Shown: one piece after another, positions 43,592 to 52,460 of the stretch | How the letters are laid out: each line of letters opens with the position of its first letter | How positions within the stretch are numbered: the stretch's first letter is position 1 | Program-made: the position numbers and the translations under genes | The notes under the pieces: model-generated | What the model saw: the letters and a program-made list of their open reading frames with translations, nothing else | Database searches by the model: none | What the model was told of the DNA's origin: nothing | NCBI GenBank assembly: GCA_026874595.1 | Contig: CM049318.1 | Span: 18,586,241 to 18,650,240 of the forward strand | Direction: 5' to 3' | Source of the DNA: Sipunculus nudus | Taxonomy: Eukaryota; Annelida; Sipuncula; Golfingiida; Sipunculidae | Length of the DNA: 64,000 nt

Positions 43592-45467
43592 ATGCCCCCG
43601 CCACAAAGTGGCCGGGGCATATAGTTTTACCCATGTCCGTCACTCCGTCATTCCGTCATTCCGAAATCAAACAGTTGTACGGACTTTTTTTCGCAATGCC
43701 TGCAGATATTGGCCTGATTTTTGGTGTGTGAGCAGATAATGACCAGTTACAGATTGAGTTCGCGTTTCGTCCCGGTTGACCTACTTTTGACCGTTTTACG
43801 GCTCCTAAACTTAGAAAATTTCATGAAAAATAGAAATTTTCATGACAAATACACATGTACGGACTTTTTTTTTCGCAATGCCTGCAGGTATTGGCCTGAT
43901 TTTTGATGTGTGAGCAGATAATGACCAGTTACAGATTGAGTTCGCGTTTCGTCCCGGTTGACCTACTTTTGACCGTTTTACGGCTCCTAAACTTAGAAAA
44001 TTTCATGAAAAATAGAAATTTTCAAGACAAATACACATGTACGCACTTTTTTTTGCAATGCCTGCAGGTATTGGCCTGATTTTTGGTGTGTGAGCAGATA
44101 ATGACCAGTTACAGATCGAGTTCGCGTTTCGTCCCGGTTGACCTACTTTTGATCGTTTTACGGCTCCTAAACTTAGAAAATTTCATGAAAAATAGAAATT
44201 TTCTTGTCAAATACACATGTACGGACTTTTTTTCGCAATGCCTGCAGATATTGGCCTGATTTTTGGTGTGTGGGCAGATAATGACCAGGTACAGATCGAG
44301 TTCGCGTTTCGTCCCGGTTGACCTACTTTTGACCGTTTTACGGCTCCTTAACTTAGAAAAATTCATGAAAAATAGAAATTTTCATGACAAATACACACGT
44401 ACAGCTGTTTTTAGCCCTCAGCTCATAGGCTGATGGGCTATTGTCGTAACCCAAGCTGTCCGTCTGTCCATCTGTCTGTCCGGTGTCTGTCCGTCCGTCC
44501 GTCCGTTCCGCGTCTGTTAACTTTTACCTTGTGAGCGGGATATCTCTAAAAGGATTCACCATTGGAATTTTATTTCATCAGTGAAGATGTATATCGATAA
44601 AATCTCGGTCAAGTTCGAAGATGGGTGACCTTGACCCATTTTTCTACATTTTAGAGCTGATTATAGAAAAACACTCAGAAGTTCTCAAAAACCATTGTGT
44701 GGATTTTCACAAAACTTACTATGATCATTGGGACTGATGGTCTGTATGTGCTGCACAATTTTGGTGGCGCCACCTGCAATTTCTGATTTTTTAATGAAAT
44801 TTTATCGGATTTTTTTAAATTTTGGCCTTTTGTGCAAGATATCTACAAAGGTATTCAACACAGGAACTTCATTTCTTCAGTGCTATTGCATTAAATTTAC
44901 AAAATCTTGGTCAAGTTCAAAGATGGGTGATCTTGACCTACTTTTCAAGGTCACAGAGCTTAGTATAGAAAAAAACTTAGGAGGTTATTTCTCAGGAAGC
45001 ATTTGATGGATTGTTATGAAACATGGTATATACCTCTCCAATTTAAATTTATAAATGATTATCAACTTTTGCTAATATTCTAATTTCGCAATGCAATGCC
45101 TACAGATACTGGCCTAATGTTTGGTCTGTGGGCGCATAATGACCACTTACAGATCGAGTTTGCATTTTGTCCCAGTTAACCTATTTTTCACCATATGACA
45201 GATCCTGAACATAGACAATTTCATGAAAGACAGAAATTTTCATGAAAATGCACATATATGGACTTTTTTTCACAATGCCTGCAGATACTGGCCTGATTTT
45301 TTGTGTGTTGCTTGATAATGACCCTTTACAGATCGAATTTGCATTTGGCCAATGTTGACCTACTTTTGACCATACAACACTTCCTGAACTTAAAAATTTT
45401 TACAAAATTAACAAATGTTTCTAATTTGCCCCAGGCGGGGGCATTCGTGTCGTTCCGACACATCTAG
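43592..45467. mobile_element. GCCCCCGCC-ended repeat element with 180-bp tandem array (left)
   Basis: Starts ATGCCCCCGCC with a hairpin (CCACAAAGTGG) and ends with the inverted GGCGGGGGCAT at 45,434-45,444. Then come a perfect GTGTCG/CGACAC hairpin at 45,447-45,461, AT and CTAG at 45,464-45,467 followed by T. This ending resembles Helitron 3' termini. Inside are four about 180-bp units, then CCGTCCGT-type simple sequence and GGTGGCGCCACC at 44,762. No transposase. The right-arm copy (50,167-51,335) is about 710 bp shorter. Confidence 0.5.
43675..44398. repeat. Tandem array, four about 180-bp units
   Basis: Units start near 43,675, 43,855, 44,036 and 44,217. Each begins TGTACGGACTTTTTTT or close to it and contains GCAATGCCTGCAG, TTGGCCTGATTTTTG, GTTCGCGTTTCGTCCCGG and GACCGTTTTACGGCTCC. 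Sequence similar but more diverged continues at 45,080-45,420. The right arm retains about one unit. Confidence 0.85.
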
Positions 45468-45783
45468 TTTTTAGTTAGCTTTGCTTTAGCCGAGTTAAAA
45501 GGAGTGCTATGTCCAAGCTTATTATTCCTCTAAGGTTTTTTTAATGATCAAAAGGATATGCATTTAACTAAAATACTGGAATATGTATACTGTATGTTTG
45601 TCATGGGTCACATTTATGAATGTTCCACAAGTTAAGTTTTCCTATAATCTTTACAAATAACTCCTTATATTACCTTGTTTCCGTACTATCCATATAATAC
45701 TTTTTTATAGAACCCAATACAGGGATTCTAATCTTTCACAGTTAGCATTTCATCTACACGTGTGTGGGACAAAGTATACCAGC

Positions 45784-45927
45784 CCGGACATTCAACTGTG
45801 TTGCATGTTTGGAATTCCTGACTTGGTCCCTGGCAGATTCCACCATTACAAGGCCTGCTGCGTCTTTGTCTAACTAATCCACAGGTTACATTACACGTGC
45901 CCCAGGCTCCCCAAGGGCCTAATGTTC
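45784..45927 (-). CDS. TSP1-domain exon 4 (left gene), non-GT donor
   Basis: A TSP1 repeat: TLGPWGAWGTCNVTCGLV, then RRSRPCNGGICQG and QTCNTVECPG. CNVTCG is intact and is also an N-glycosylation sequon. Acceptor TTGTACAG, phase 1. At the expected end the donor is G/GCTGGT, not GT, in both arms. So a GC donor, a shifted GT 4 nt downstream (changing phase), or use as a terminal exon are the options. Readthrough adds 18 residues from GWYTLSHTR to a stop at 45,728-45,730. 144 bp if spliced at the GC site. Confidence 0.8.
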
Positions 45928-46042
45928 CTGTACAAGGAGGAGGTTGCATATCAAAACATTCAGAATAAATTTGTCCATTCACATTTTTCATACTGCCACA
46001 TAAATAAAGAATTTCCATTTTTTTAATGTAAACTATACCAAC

Positions 46043-46186
46043 CCGGACATTCAACTGTGCTGCATGTTTGGAATTGCTGAATTTGTCCCTGGCAGGTTCC
46101 ACCATCACAAGGCCTGCTGCGCCATTGTCTTCCTCCGCCACAGGATACACTACACGTGCCCCAGGCTCCCCAAGGGCCCAATGTTC
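46043..46186 (-). CDS. TSP1-domain exon 3 (left gene)
   Basis: A TSP1 repeat: TLGPWGAWGTCSVSCGGG, then RSRPCDGGTCQG and QTCSTVECPG. A tandem duplicate of exon 4, with a 115-bp intron between them. Acceptor TTGTACAG, donor G/GTTGGT, phase 1-1, 144 bp. One residue differs from the right arm (S versus I). Confidence 0.92.
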
Positions 46187-46300
46187 CTGTACAAGAAGAA
46201 TGTGTATATCATAATATACACAATAAAAATGTGCATATCATTCGTTATATTGCCATATTTGAAAAACAGATCCATTATTTCTCATGCAAAGAATACAAAC

Positions 46301-46444
46301 CTTGACATGTATTTGTGTTGCACCTTATAGATTCCTGTGTAGATCCCTGGCAATTCCCACCATTACATGGCCTGGTGCGCCTCGGTCTACCTCCGCCACA
46401 ATTTGCATTACACATGCCCCAGGCTTCCCAAGCACCAAGTGTAC
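46301..46444 (-). CDS. TSP1-domain exon 2 (left gene)
   Basis: A TSP1 repeat: TLGAWEAWGMCNANCGGG, then RRTRPCNGGNCQG and IRCNTNTCQG. In this copy the second cysteine box is CNANCG, without the Ser/Thr needed for O-fucosylation; the right-arm mirror has CNATCG. Donor G/GTTTGT, acceptor TTGCAG, phase 1-1, 144 bp. Three residues differ between arms. Confidence 0.92.
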
Positions 46445-46496
46445 CTGCAACAGAATATGTATTGTAAATTTCAGTTGGCTTCACGTCAGTTGGCAA

Positions 46497-46498
<2 letters not shown>

Positions 46499-46558
<60 letters not shown>
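46499..46558. repeat. (TA)n microsatellite (left arm)
   Basis: About 29 TA units just upstream of TSP1 exon 2, mirrored at about 49,071-49,130. Confidence 0.95.
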
Positions 46559-46562
<4 letters not shown>

Positions 46563-47015
46563 CCAAGATTGGGCGCAGTTTGGTCAGGTTCTTGATTTGC
46601 TGCTGCTGTCTTCGCCTTTGTAGCAGCAGCTGAATGATGCATGACGTAATTACGTAGATGTAACAACAACACCTTTTTGTGATATCATATTATGAGTTGG
46701 ATTAGCCATTTCTTCTCTTACTACATGAAATATTAATATGTTATATGCTGGGAGACATTAGGGGAAGTCTGACTTTAGACAAACTGTCCGCCATTTATCT
46801 ATATTAAACGAGCTTCTAAAATGTTGAGACAAATTTCTAAAAAAAACCTTGAAGGTCAGTTAAAATGTGTTTCAAAACTGATACATGTAACCAGTGTATT
46901 ATAGACGCTTTCCAAAATATAGCTGTATCTGCATTCTTAATTCGTGGTTTTCATTTTGATGAATTCTTTCTTTGACCGTAAAGTAACTGGAAATATCGGA
47001 AAGAGGGAAACGTAC

Positions 47016-47165
47016 CCGAACAGCGGTCAGTGTTACAGTTGGCGAAGTCTCTCTTCGCCCCAGTACATCTGTTCTCTCCCTTGACACAGGTTCTCTGGCG
47101 TTCCCTCCTGCCTCCTCCGCAGGTTTTACTGCATTCACCCCACTGCTCCCAAGTGTTCCAGTTGC
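47016..47165 (-). CDS. TSP1-domain exon 1 recognised (left gene)
   Basis: The most upstream TSP1 exon seen in the left gene: NWNTWEQWGECSKTCGGG, then RQRTCVKGENRCTG and NCNTDRCSG. WNTWEQW and CSKTCG are intact. It opens with an acceptor (TTGTTAG) in phase 1, so it is not a first exon. No start codon or signal peptide is found before the palindrome centre about 650 bp away. Donor G/GTACGT, 150 bp. Two residues differ from the right copy. Confidence 0.92.
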
Positions 47166-47273
47166 CTAACAAATCAGGGGCATCAATATACGAATGACAT
47201 GTTGAACCAATGGGGGGTATCAGTATTATTTTCTAGGTATTCAGAAAATAATATATATATATAATGAATTAAG

Positions 47274-47305
<32 letters not shown>

Positions 47306-47771
47306 AAATATATGAATATTTAGTAAGGCAGATTTTCATTCTTCCTTTCTGTTTGATGGACCAGCATTAATAGGCCACATATCACTTACACACGAATATA
47401 CATATATGTGTGTGTGTGTGTTATTTTTTTACTCGGGGAAAAGGAAATTTTAATATTCGTGGATTTATTTAAAGAAAAGCACCCTAACATAGGCCCTAAA
47501 CAGCCCCAATCCCCGGCCAACCCCACTCTTAAAGATAAATGGATTCTGATGTAAAAGGCAGGAGGTAAAAGGATATCGGACCCCGATCAACCAGATAAGT
47601 GACACTTCCAACCACACGAAGTGGACTAATTTAGCTTAGATTGTCAAATATGTCAATGCCGTATCAAGCAAAGATTACGCGGAGAAAACCCGTGGTCATT
47701 TCCAATCGTAGCGACTAACCCATGGATCAAGGGAATTAGCTCACGGATTTTACTATGAGGTTGTAAACGTG

Positions 47772-47859
47772 GACACTCCAGGACACTCCCGTGCACTACA
47801 TGCCTCTGTTTCGTCTGACGCATCTGCTAGCATCTAACTGTATCTGTCCTGGTGAGCGA
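47772..47859. other. Spacer at the centre of the palindrome
   Basis: About 88-90 bp of non-inverted sequence between the arms. Its left end has a small direct repeat, GGACACTCC twice. On the minus strand it can read DETEACSARECPG, like the end of a TSP1 repeat, but no GT donor follows. On the plus strand a CCTG/GTGAGC donor-like site occurs at 47,848-47,857. Confidence 0.7.
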
Positions 47860-48461
47860 CACGTTAACAACCTCATAGTAAAATCCGTGAGCTAATTCCC
47901 TTGATCCATGGGTTAGTCGCTACGATTGAAAATGACCACGGGTTTTCTCCGCGTAATCTTTGCTTGATACGGCATTGAAATATTTGACAATCTAAGCTAA
48001 ATTAGTCCACTTCGTGTGGTTGGAAGTGTCACTTATCTGGTTGATCGGGGTCCGATATCCTATTACCTCTAGCCTTTTACATCAGAATCCATTTATCTTT
48101 AAGAGTGGGGTTGGCCGGGGATTGGGGCTGTTTAGGGCCTATGTAAGGGTGCTTTTCTTTAAATAAATCCACGAATATTAAAATTTCCTTTTCCCCGAGT
48201 AAAAAAATAACACACACACACACATATATGTATATTCGTGTGTAAGTGATATGTGGCCTATTAATGCTGGTCCATCAAACAGAAAGGAAGAATGAAAATC
48301 TGCCTTACTAAATATTCATATATTTCATTTTATATATATATATATATATATATATCTTAATTCATTATATATATATTATTTTCTGAATACCTAGAAAATA
48401 ATACTGATACCCCCCATTGGTTCAACATGTCATTCGTATATTGATGCCCCTGATTTGTTAG

Positions 48462-48611
48462 GCAACTGGAACACTTGGGAGCAGTGGGGTGAATGCAGTA
48501 AAACCTGCAGAGGAGGCAGGAGGGAACGCCAGAGAACCTGTGACAAGGGAGAGAACAGATGTACTGGGGCGAAGAGAGACTTCGCCAACTGTAACACTGA
48601 CCGCTGTTCGG
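48462..48611 (+). CDS. TSP1-domain exon 1' (right gene)
   Basis: Mirror of the exon at 47,016-47,165: NWNTWEQWGECSKTCRGG, then RQRTCDKGENRCTG and NCNTDRCSG. The glycine after the second cysteine, nearly invariant in TSP1 repeats, is Arg here. Acceptor TTGTTAG, donor G/GTACGT, phase 1-1, 150 bp. It faces the left copy head-to-head, with about 1.3 kb between the two acceptors. Confidence 0.9.
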
Positions 48612-49069
48612 GTACGTTTCCCTCTTTCCGATATTTCCAGTTACTTTACGGTCAAAGAAAGAATTCATCAAAAGGAAAACCACGAATTAAGAATGCAGAT
48701 ACAGCTACATTTTGGAAAGCGTCTATAATACACTGGTTACATGTATCAGTTTTGAAACACATTTTAACTGACCTTCAAGGTTTTTTTTAGAAATTTGTCT
48801 CAACATTTAAGAAGCTCGTTTAATATAGATAAATGGCGGACAGTTTATCTAAAGTCAGACTTCCCCTAATGTCTCCCAGCATATAACATATTAATATTTC
48901 ATGTAGTAAGAGAAGAAATGGCTAATCAAACTCATAATATGATATCACAAAAAAGTGTTGTTGTTACATCTACGTAATTACGTCATGCATCATTCAGCTG
49001 CTGCTACAAATGCGAAGACAGCAGCAGCAAATCAAGAACCTGACCAAACTGCGCCCAATCTTGGTATGG

Positions 49070-49133
<64 letters not shown>

Positions 49134-49185
49134 TTGCCAACTGACGTGAAGCCAACTGAAATTTACAATACATATTCTGTTGCAG
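48612..49185. other. Intron with (TA)n tract (right)
   Basis: Intron between exons 1' and 2'. The (TA)n tract at about 49,071-49,130 matches that at 46,499-46,558. No other feature. Confidence 0.7.
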
Positions 49186-49329
49186 GTACACTGGGTGCTT
49201 GGGAAGCCTGGGGCATGTGTAATGCAACCTGTGGCGGAGGTAGACAGAGGCGCACCAGGCCATGTAATGGTGGGAATTGCCAGGGATCTACACAGGAATC
49301 TATAAGTTGCAACACAAATACATGTCAAG
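49186..49329 (+). CDS. TSP1-domain exon 2' (right gene)
   Basis: TLGAWEAWGMCNATCGGG, then RRTRPCNGGNCQG and ISCNTNTCQG. The O-fucosylation site CNATCG (also an N-glycosylation sequon) is intact, unlike in the left copy. Acceptor TTGCAG, donor G/GTTTGT, phase 1-1, 144 bp. Confidence 0.92.
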
Positions 49330-49443
49330 GTTTGTATTCTTTGCATAAGAAATAATGGATCTGTTTTTCAAATATGGCAATATAACGAATGATATGCACA
49401 TTTTTATTGTGTATATTATGATATACACATTCTTCTTGTACAG

Positions 49444-49587
49444 GAACATTGGGCCCTTGGGGAGCCTGGGGCACGTGTAGTGTATCCTGTGGCGGAGGAA
49501 GACAATGGCGCATCAGGCCTTGTGATGGTGGAACCTGCCAGGGACAAATTCAGCAATTCCAAACATGCAGCACAGTTGAATGTCCGG
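49444..49587 (+). CDS. TSP1-domain exon 3' (right gene)
   Basis: TLGPWGAWGTCSVSCGGG, then RIRPCDGGTCQG and QTCSTVECPG. Acceptor TTGTACAG, donor G/GTTGGT, phase 1-1, 144 bp. Followed by a 115-bp intron. Confidence 0.92.
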
Positions 49588-49702
49588 GTTGGTATAGTTT
49601 ACATTAAAAAAATGGAAATTCTTTATTTATGTGGCAGTATGAAAAATGTGAATGGACAAATTTATTCTGAATGTTTTGATATGAAACCTCCTCCTTGTAC
49701 AG

Positions 49703-49846
49703 GAACATTAGGCCCTTGGGGAGCCTGGGGCACGTGTAATGTAACCTGTGGATTAGGTAGACAAAGACGCAGCAGGCCTTGTAATGGTGGAATCTGCCAG
49801 GGACCAAGTCAGGAATTCCAAACATGCAACACAGTTGAATGTCCGG
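49703..49846 (+). CDS. TSP1-domain exon 4' (right gene), non-GT donor
   Basis: TLGPWGAWGTCNVTCGLG, then RRSRPCNGGICQG and QTCNTVECPG. The donor is G/GCTGGT as in the left copy. Without splicing, the frame runs on for 18 residues (GWYTLSHTR onward) to a stop at 49,900-49,902. Gly in CGLG is Val in the left copy. 144 bp if spliced. Confidence 0.8.
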
Positions 49847-50166
49847 GCTGGTATACTTTGTCCCACACACGTGTAGATGAAATGCTAACTGCGAAAGATT
49901 AGAATCCCTGTATTGGGTTCTATAAAAAAAAAAGTATTATATGGATAGTACGGAAACAAGGTAATATAAGGAGTTATTTGTAAAGATTATAGGAAAACTT
50001 AACTTGTGGAACATTCATAAATATGACCCATGACAAACTTACAGTATACATATTCCAGTATTTTAGTTAAATGCATATCCTTTTGATCATTAAAAAAACC
50101 TTAGAGGAATAATAAGCTTGGACATAGCACTCCTTTTAACTCGGCTAAAGCAAAGCTAACTAAAAA
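49847..50166. other. Intron or 3' flank after exon 4', no gene
   Basis: Mirror of 45,468-45,783. It contains the readthrough tail and stop of exon 4', then AT-rich sequence. Confidence 0.6.
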
Positions 50167-51335
50167 CTAGATGTGTCGGAACGACACGAATGCCCCCGCC
50201 TGGGGCAAATTAGAAACATTTGTTAATTTTGTAAAAATTTTTAAGTTCAGGAAGTGTTGTATGGTCAAAAGTAGGTCAACATTGGCCAAATGCAAATTCG
50301 ATCTGTAAAGGGTCATTATCAAGCAACACACAAAAAATCAGGCCAGTATCTGCAGGCATTGTGAAAAAAAGTCCATATATGTGCATTTTCATGAAAATTT
50401 CTGTCTTTCATGAAATTGTCTATGTTCAGGATCTGTCATATGGTGAAAAATAGGTTAACTGGGACAACATGCAAACTCGATCTGTAAGTGGTCATTATGC
50501 GCCCACAGACCAAACATTAGGCCAGTATCTGTAGGCATTGCATTGCGAAACTAGAATATTAGCAAAAGTTGATAATCATTTATAAATTTAAATTGGAGAG
50601 GTATATACCATGTTTCATAACAATCCACCAAATGCTTCCTGAGAAATAAGCTCCTAAGTTTTTTTCTATACTAAGCTCTGTGACCTTGAAAAGTAGGTCA
50701 AGATCACCCATCTTTGAACTTGACCAAGATTTTGTAAATTTAATGCAATAGCACTGAAGAAATGAAGTTCCTGTGTTGAATACCTTTGGAGATATCCTGC
50801 ACAAAAGACCAAAATTAAAAAAAATCCGATAAAATTTCATTAAAAAATCAGAAATTGCAGGTGGCGCCACCAAAATTGTGCAGCACATACAGACCATCAG
50901 TCCCAATGATCATAGTAAGTTTTGTGAAAATCCACACAATGGTTCCTGAGAACTTCTGAGTGTTTTTCTATAATCAGCTCTAAAATGTAGAAAAATGGGT
51001 CAAGGTCACCCATCTTCGAACTTGACCGAGATTTTATCGATATACATCTTCACTAATGAAATATGGTGAATCCTTTTAGAGATATCCCGCTCACAAGGTA
51101 AAAGTTAACAGACGCGGAACGGACGGACGGACGGTCCAAAGTAGGTCAACCAGGACGAAACGCGAACTCAATTTGTAACTGGTCATTATCTGCTCACACA
51201 CCAAAAATCAGGCCAATATCTGCAGGCATTGCGAAAAAAAGTCCGTACAACTGTTTGATTTCGGAATGACGGAATGACGGAGTGACGGACATGGTTAAAA
51301 CTATATGCCCCGGCCACTTTGTGGCGGGGGCATAA
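50167..51335. mobile_element. GCCCCCGCC-ended repeat element, contracted copy (right)
   Basis: Inverted copy of 43,592-45,467. The CTAG/hairpin end is at 50,167-50,187 and the GGCGGGGGC end near 51,322-51,335. It lacks about 710 bp covering most of the 180-bp array; the junction lies near 51,134, where GACGGACGG runs into TCCAAAGTAGG. Confidence 0.6.
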
Positions 51336-51795
51336 AAACAAGACATTATTTTTTTGTAAGGCAACGTATAAAAATTGTAAACAGCCTGGGTTAAATTGAT
51401 GCCAATGCATGGCATATCCAACCTGATGAATTATGTAGACAAGCCGTCTGAGGTTTGAAAATCATATTACATTGGTCCCTGATTGTTAGGGCCGAAGCTA
51501 AACAAAGCAAAGACGATGGTATTTGATATTAGATGAGATATTAAAAATACAATATATCACTAGGTAATTCATCCGGAGCATTATGATTTACATATAAAAA
51601 GGTAAATAAAAGAGATATTAAGTTAAAATGCAATATATTACTAAGTTATTCATCCTGAGCAATACTTATGATTTTCATGTTTTTTACATGAAAATGGTAC
51701 AGAAAAATAATATCATTCTAAAATACAACTGTTATTGGTGGAATCTATGGCGATAGATTTATAGCGATGCTTTCCAAGTAACATTACACTCTTAG
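51336..51795. other. Intron before exon 4b
   Basis: Mirror of the 43,205-43,591 region up to about 51,724, where left-arm homology stops. No gene. Confidence 0.6.
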
Positions 51796-51939
51796 GTGTG
51801 TGGGGAGAATGGACAAGCTATAGCAGCTGTTCTGTCTCGTGTGGCGGCGGTCGTAGACAAAGAACAAGACAATGCAGTAATACAAACTGCCCAGGAGGTT
51901 CGACAGAGTCAGATTCATGCAGCACCCAGCCATGTCCAG
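51796..51939 (+). CDS. TSP1-domain exon 4b (right gene only)
   Basis: A TSP1 repeat: VWGEWTSYSSCSVSCGGG, then RTRQCSNTNCPG and DSCSTQPCPG. WGEW and CSVSCG are intact. Acceptor CTCTTAG, donor G/GTAACA, phase 1-1, 144 bp. It lies inside about 610 bp (about 51,725-52,335) with no left-arm counterpart. Loss from the left copy is more likely than gain because the exon fits the gene's phase and strand. Confidence 0.92.
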
Positions 51940-52421
51940 GTAACAGCATATCTCTACACATATACACGAAGTACAGTCACAGTTCTATTTCAGTTTAAAC
52001 GTAATTAAATAATCCATTAATGTGTGTCTTTATAATGATGAAGCATTCTTAATATAATATAAAATACTAACATATAACAATAATCATGGTATAAAGTAAA
52101 GACTCTAGTTTTGTAGGCCACACTTTTAACTATATAGTCTATTAATGAGCTACACTCTGAATGATATATTTTCAAAATATAAAGGTAACATCTCCTGGAG
52201 CAAATTTGGAACAGAGTGGAATCAACATTTTACATTCCTGCGTTTTTATGTTAAAGATACGATATTAGAATTTGAAACGAGAAAATTACACTGATTATAC
52301 AGGCCTAAATATTAAGTTAACAAATACAAAAAATATACATAAATATTTAATATATTTAGGAAATATGATTTAAATCTAATTTATTAGATTAAGCGAACTG
52401 AAAACCTATATAAAATTGTAG
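51940..52421. other. Intron between exon 4b and exon 5 remnant
   Basis: AT-rich. Left-arm homology resumes near 52,335. No other feature. Confidence 0.6.
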
Positions 52422-52460
52422 GTATATGGGGTCAATGGAGCGCCTACAGAGCGTGCAGCG
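52422..52460 (+). pseudogene. TSP1 exon 5' remnant, truncated by deletion
   Basis: Acceptor and first 39 bp of exon 5 (IWGQWSAYRACSV), then a jump into left-arm intron sequence equivalent to 42,337 and below. The junction has a 2-bp microhomology (TA). If the acceptor is used, the frame ends in a stop 12 codons beyond the junction. Skipping it would keep the frame, because all neighbours are phase 1-1. Confidence 0.85.

Larger units (their letters stand above)
30376..47771 (+). repeat. Left arm of large inverted duplication
   Basis: About 17.4 kb, matching the complement of 47,860-62,777. Paired coordinates sum to about 95,631 near the centre, 94,925 then 94,799 further out, and 93,152 in the outer half, which reveals discrete indels. 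Identity by eye is high, with a few differences per hundred bases in most blocks. It contains TSP1 exons 1-10, Helitron-like copies B and C, a CR1-type LINE piece, and several satellites. The outer edge is sharp: GGCCA at 30,376-30,380 is the last shared motif. Confidence 0.95.

Noticed and set aside
46284-46633. Plus-strand ORFs opposite exon 2 in the left arm (and minus-strand ones in the right arm)
   Set aside because: Antisense shadows of TSP1 exons followed by TA-repeat translation.
49480-49902. 140-codon ORF spanning exons 3' and 4' (and its mirror at 45,728-46,150)
   Set aside because: Exon 3' is read in the wrong frame there; only the exon 4' part is real coding. The 115-bp intron is merely open by chance.
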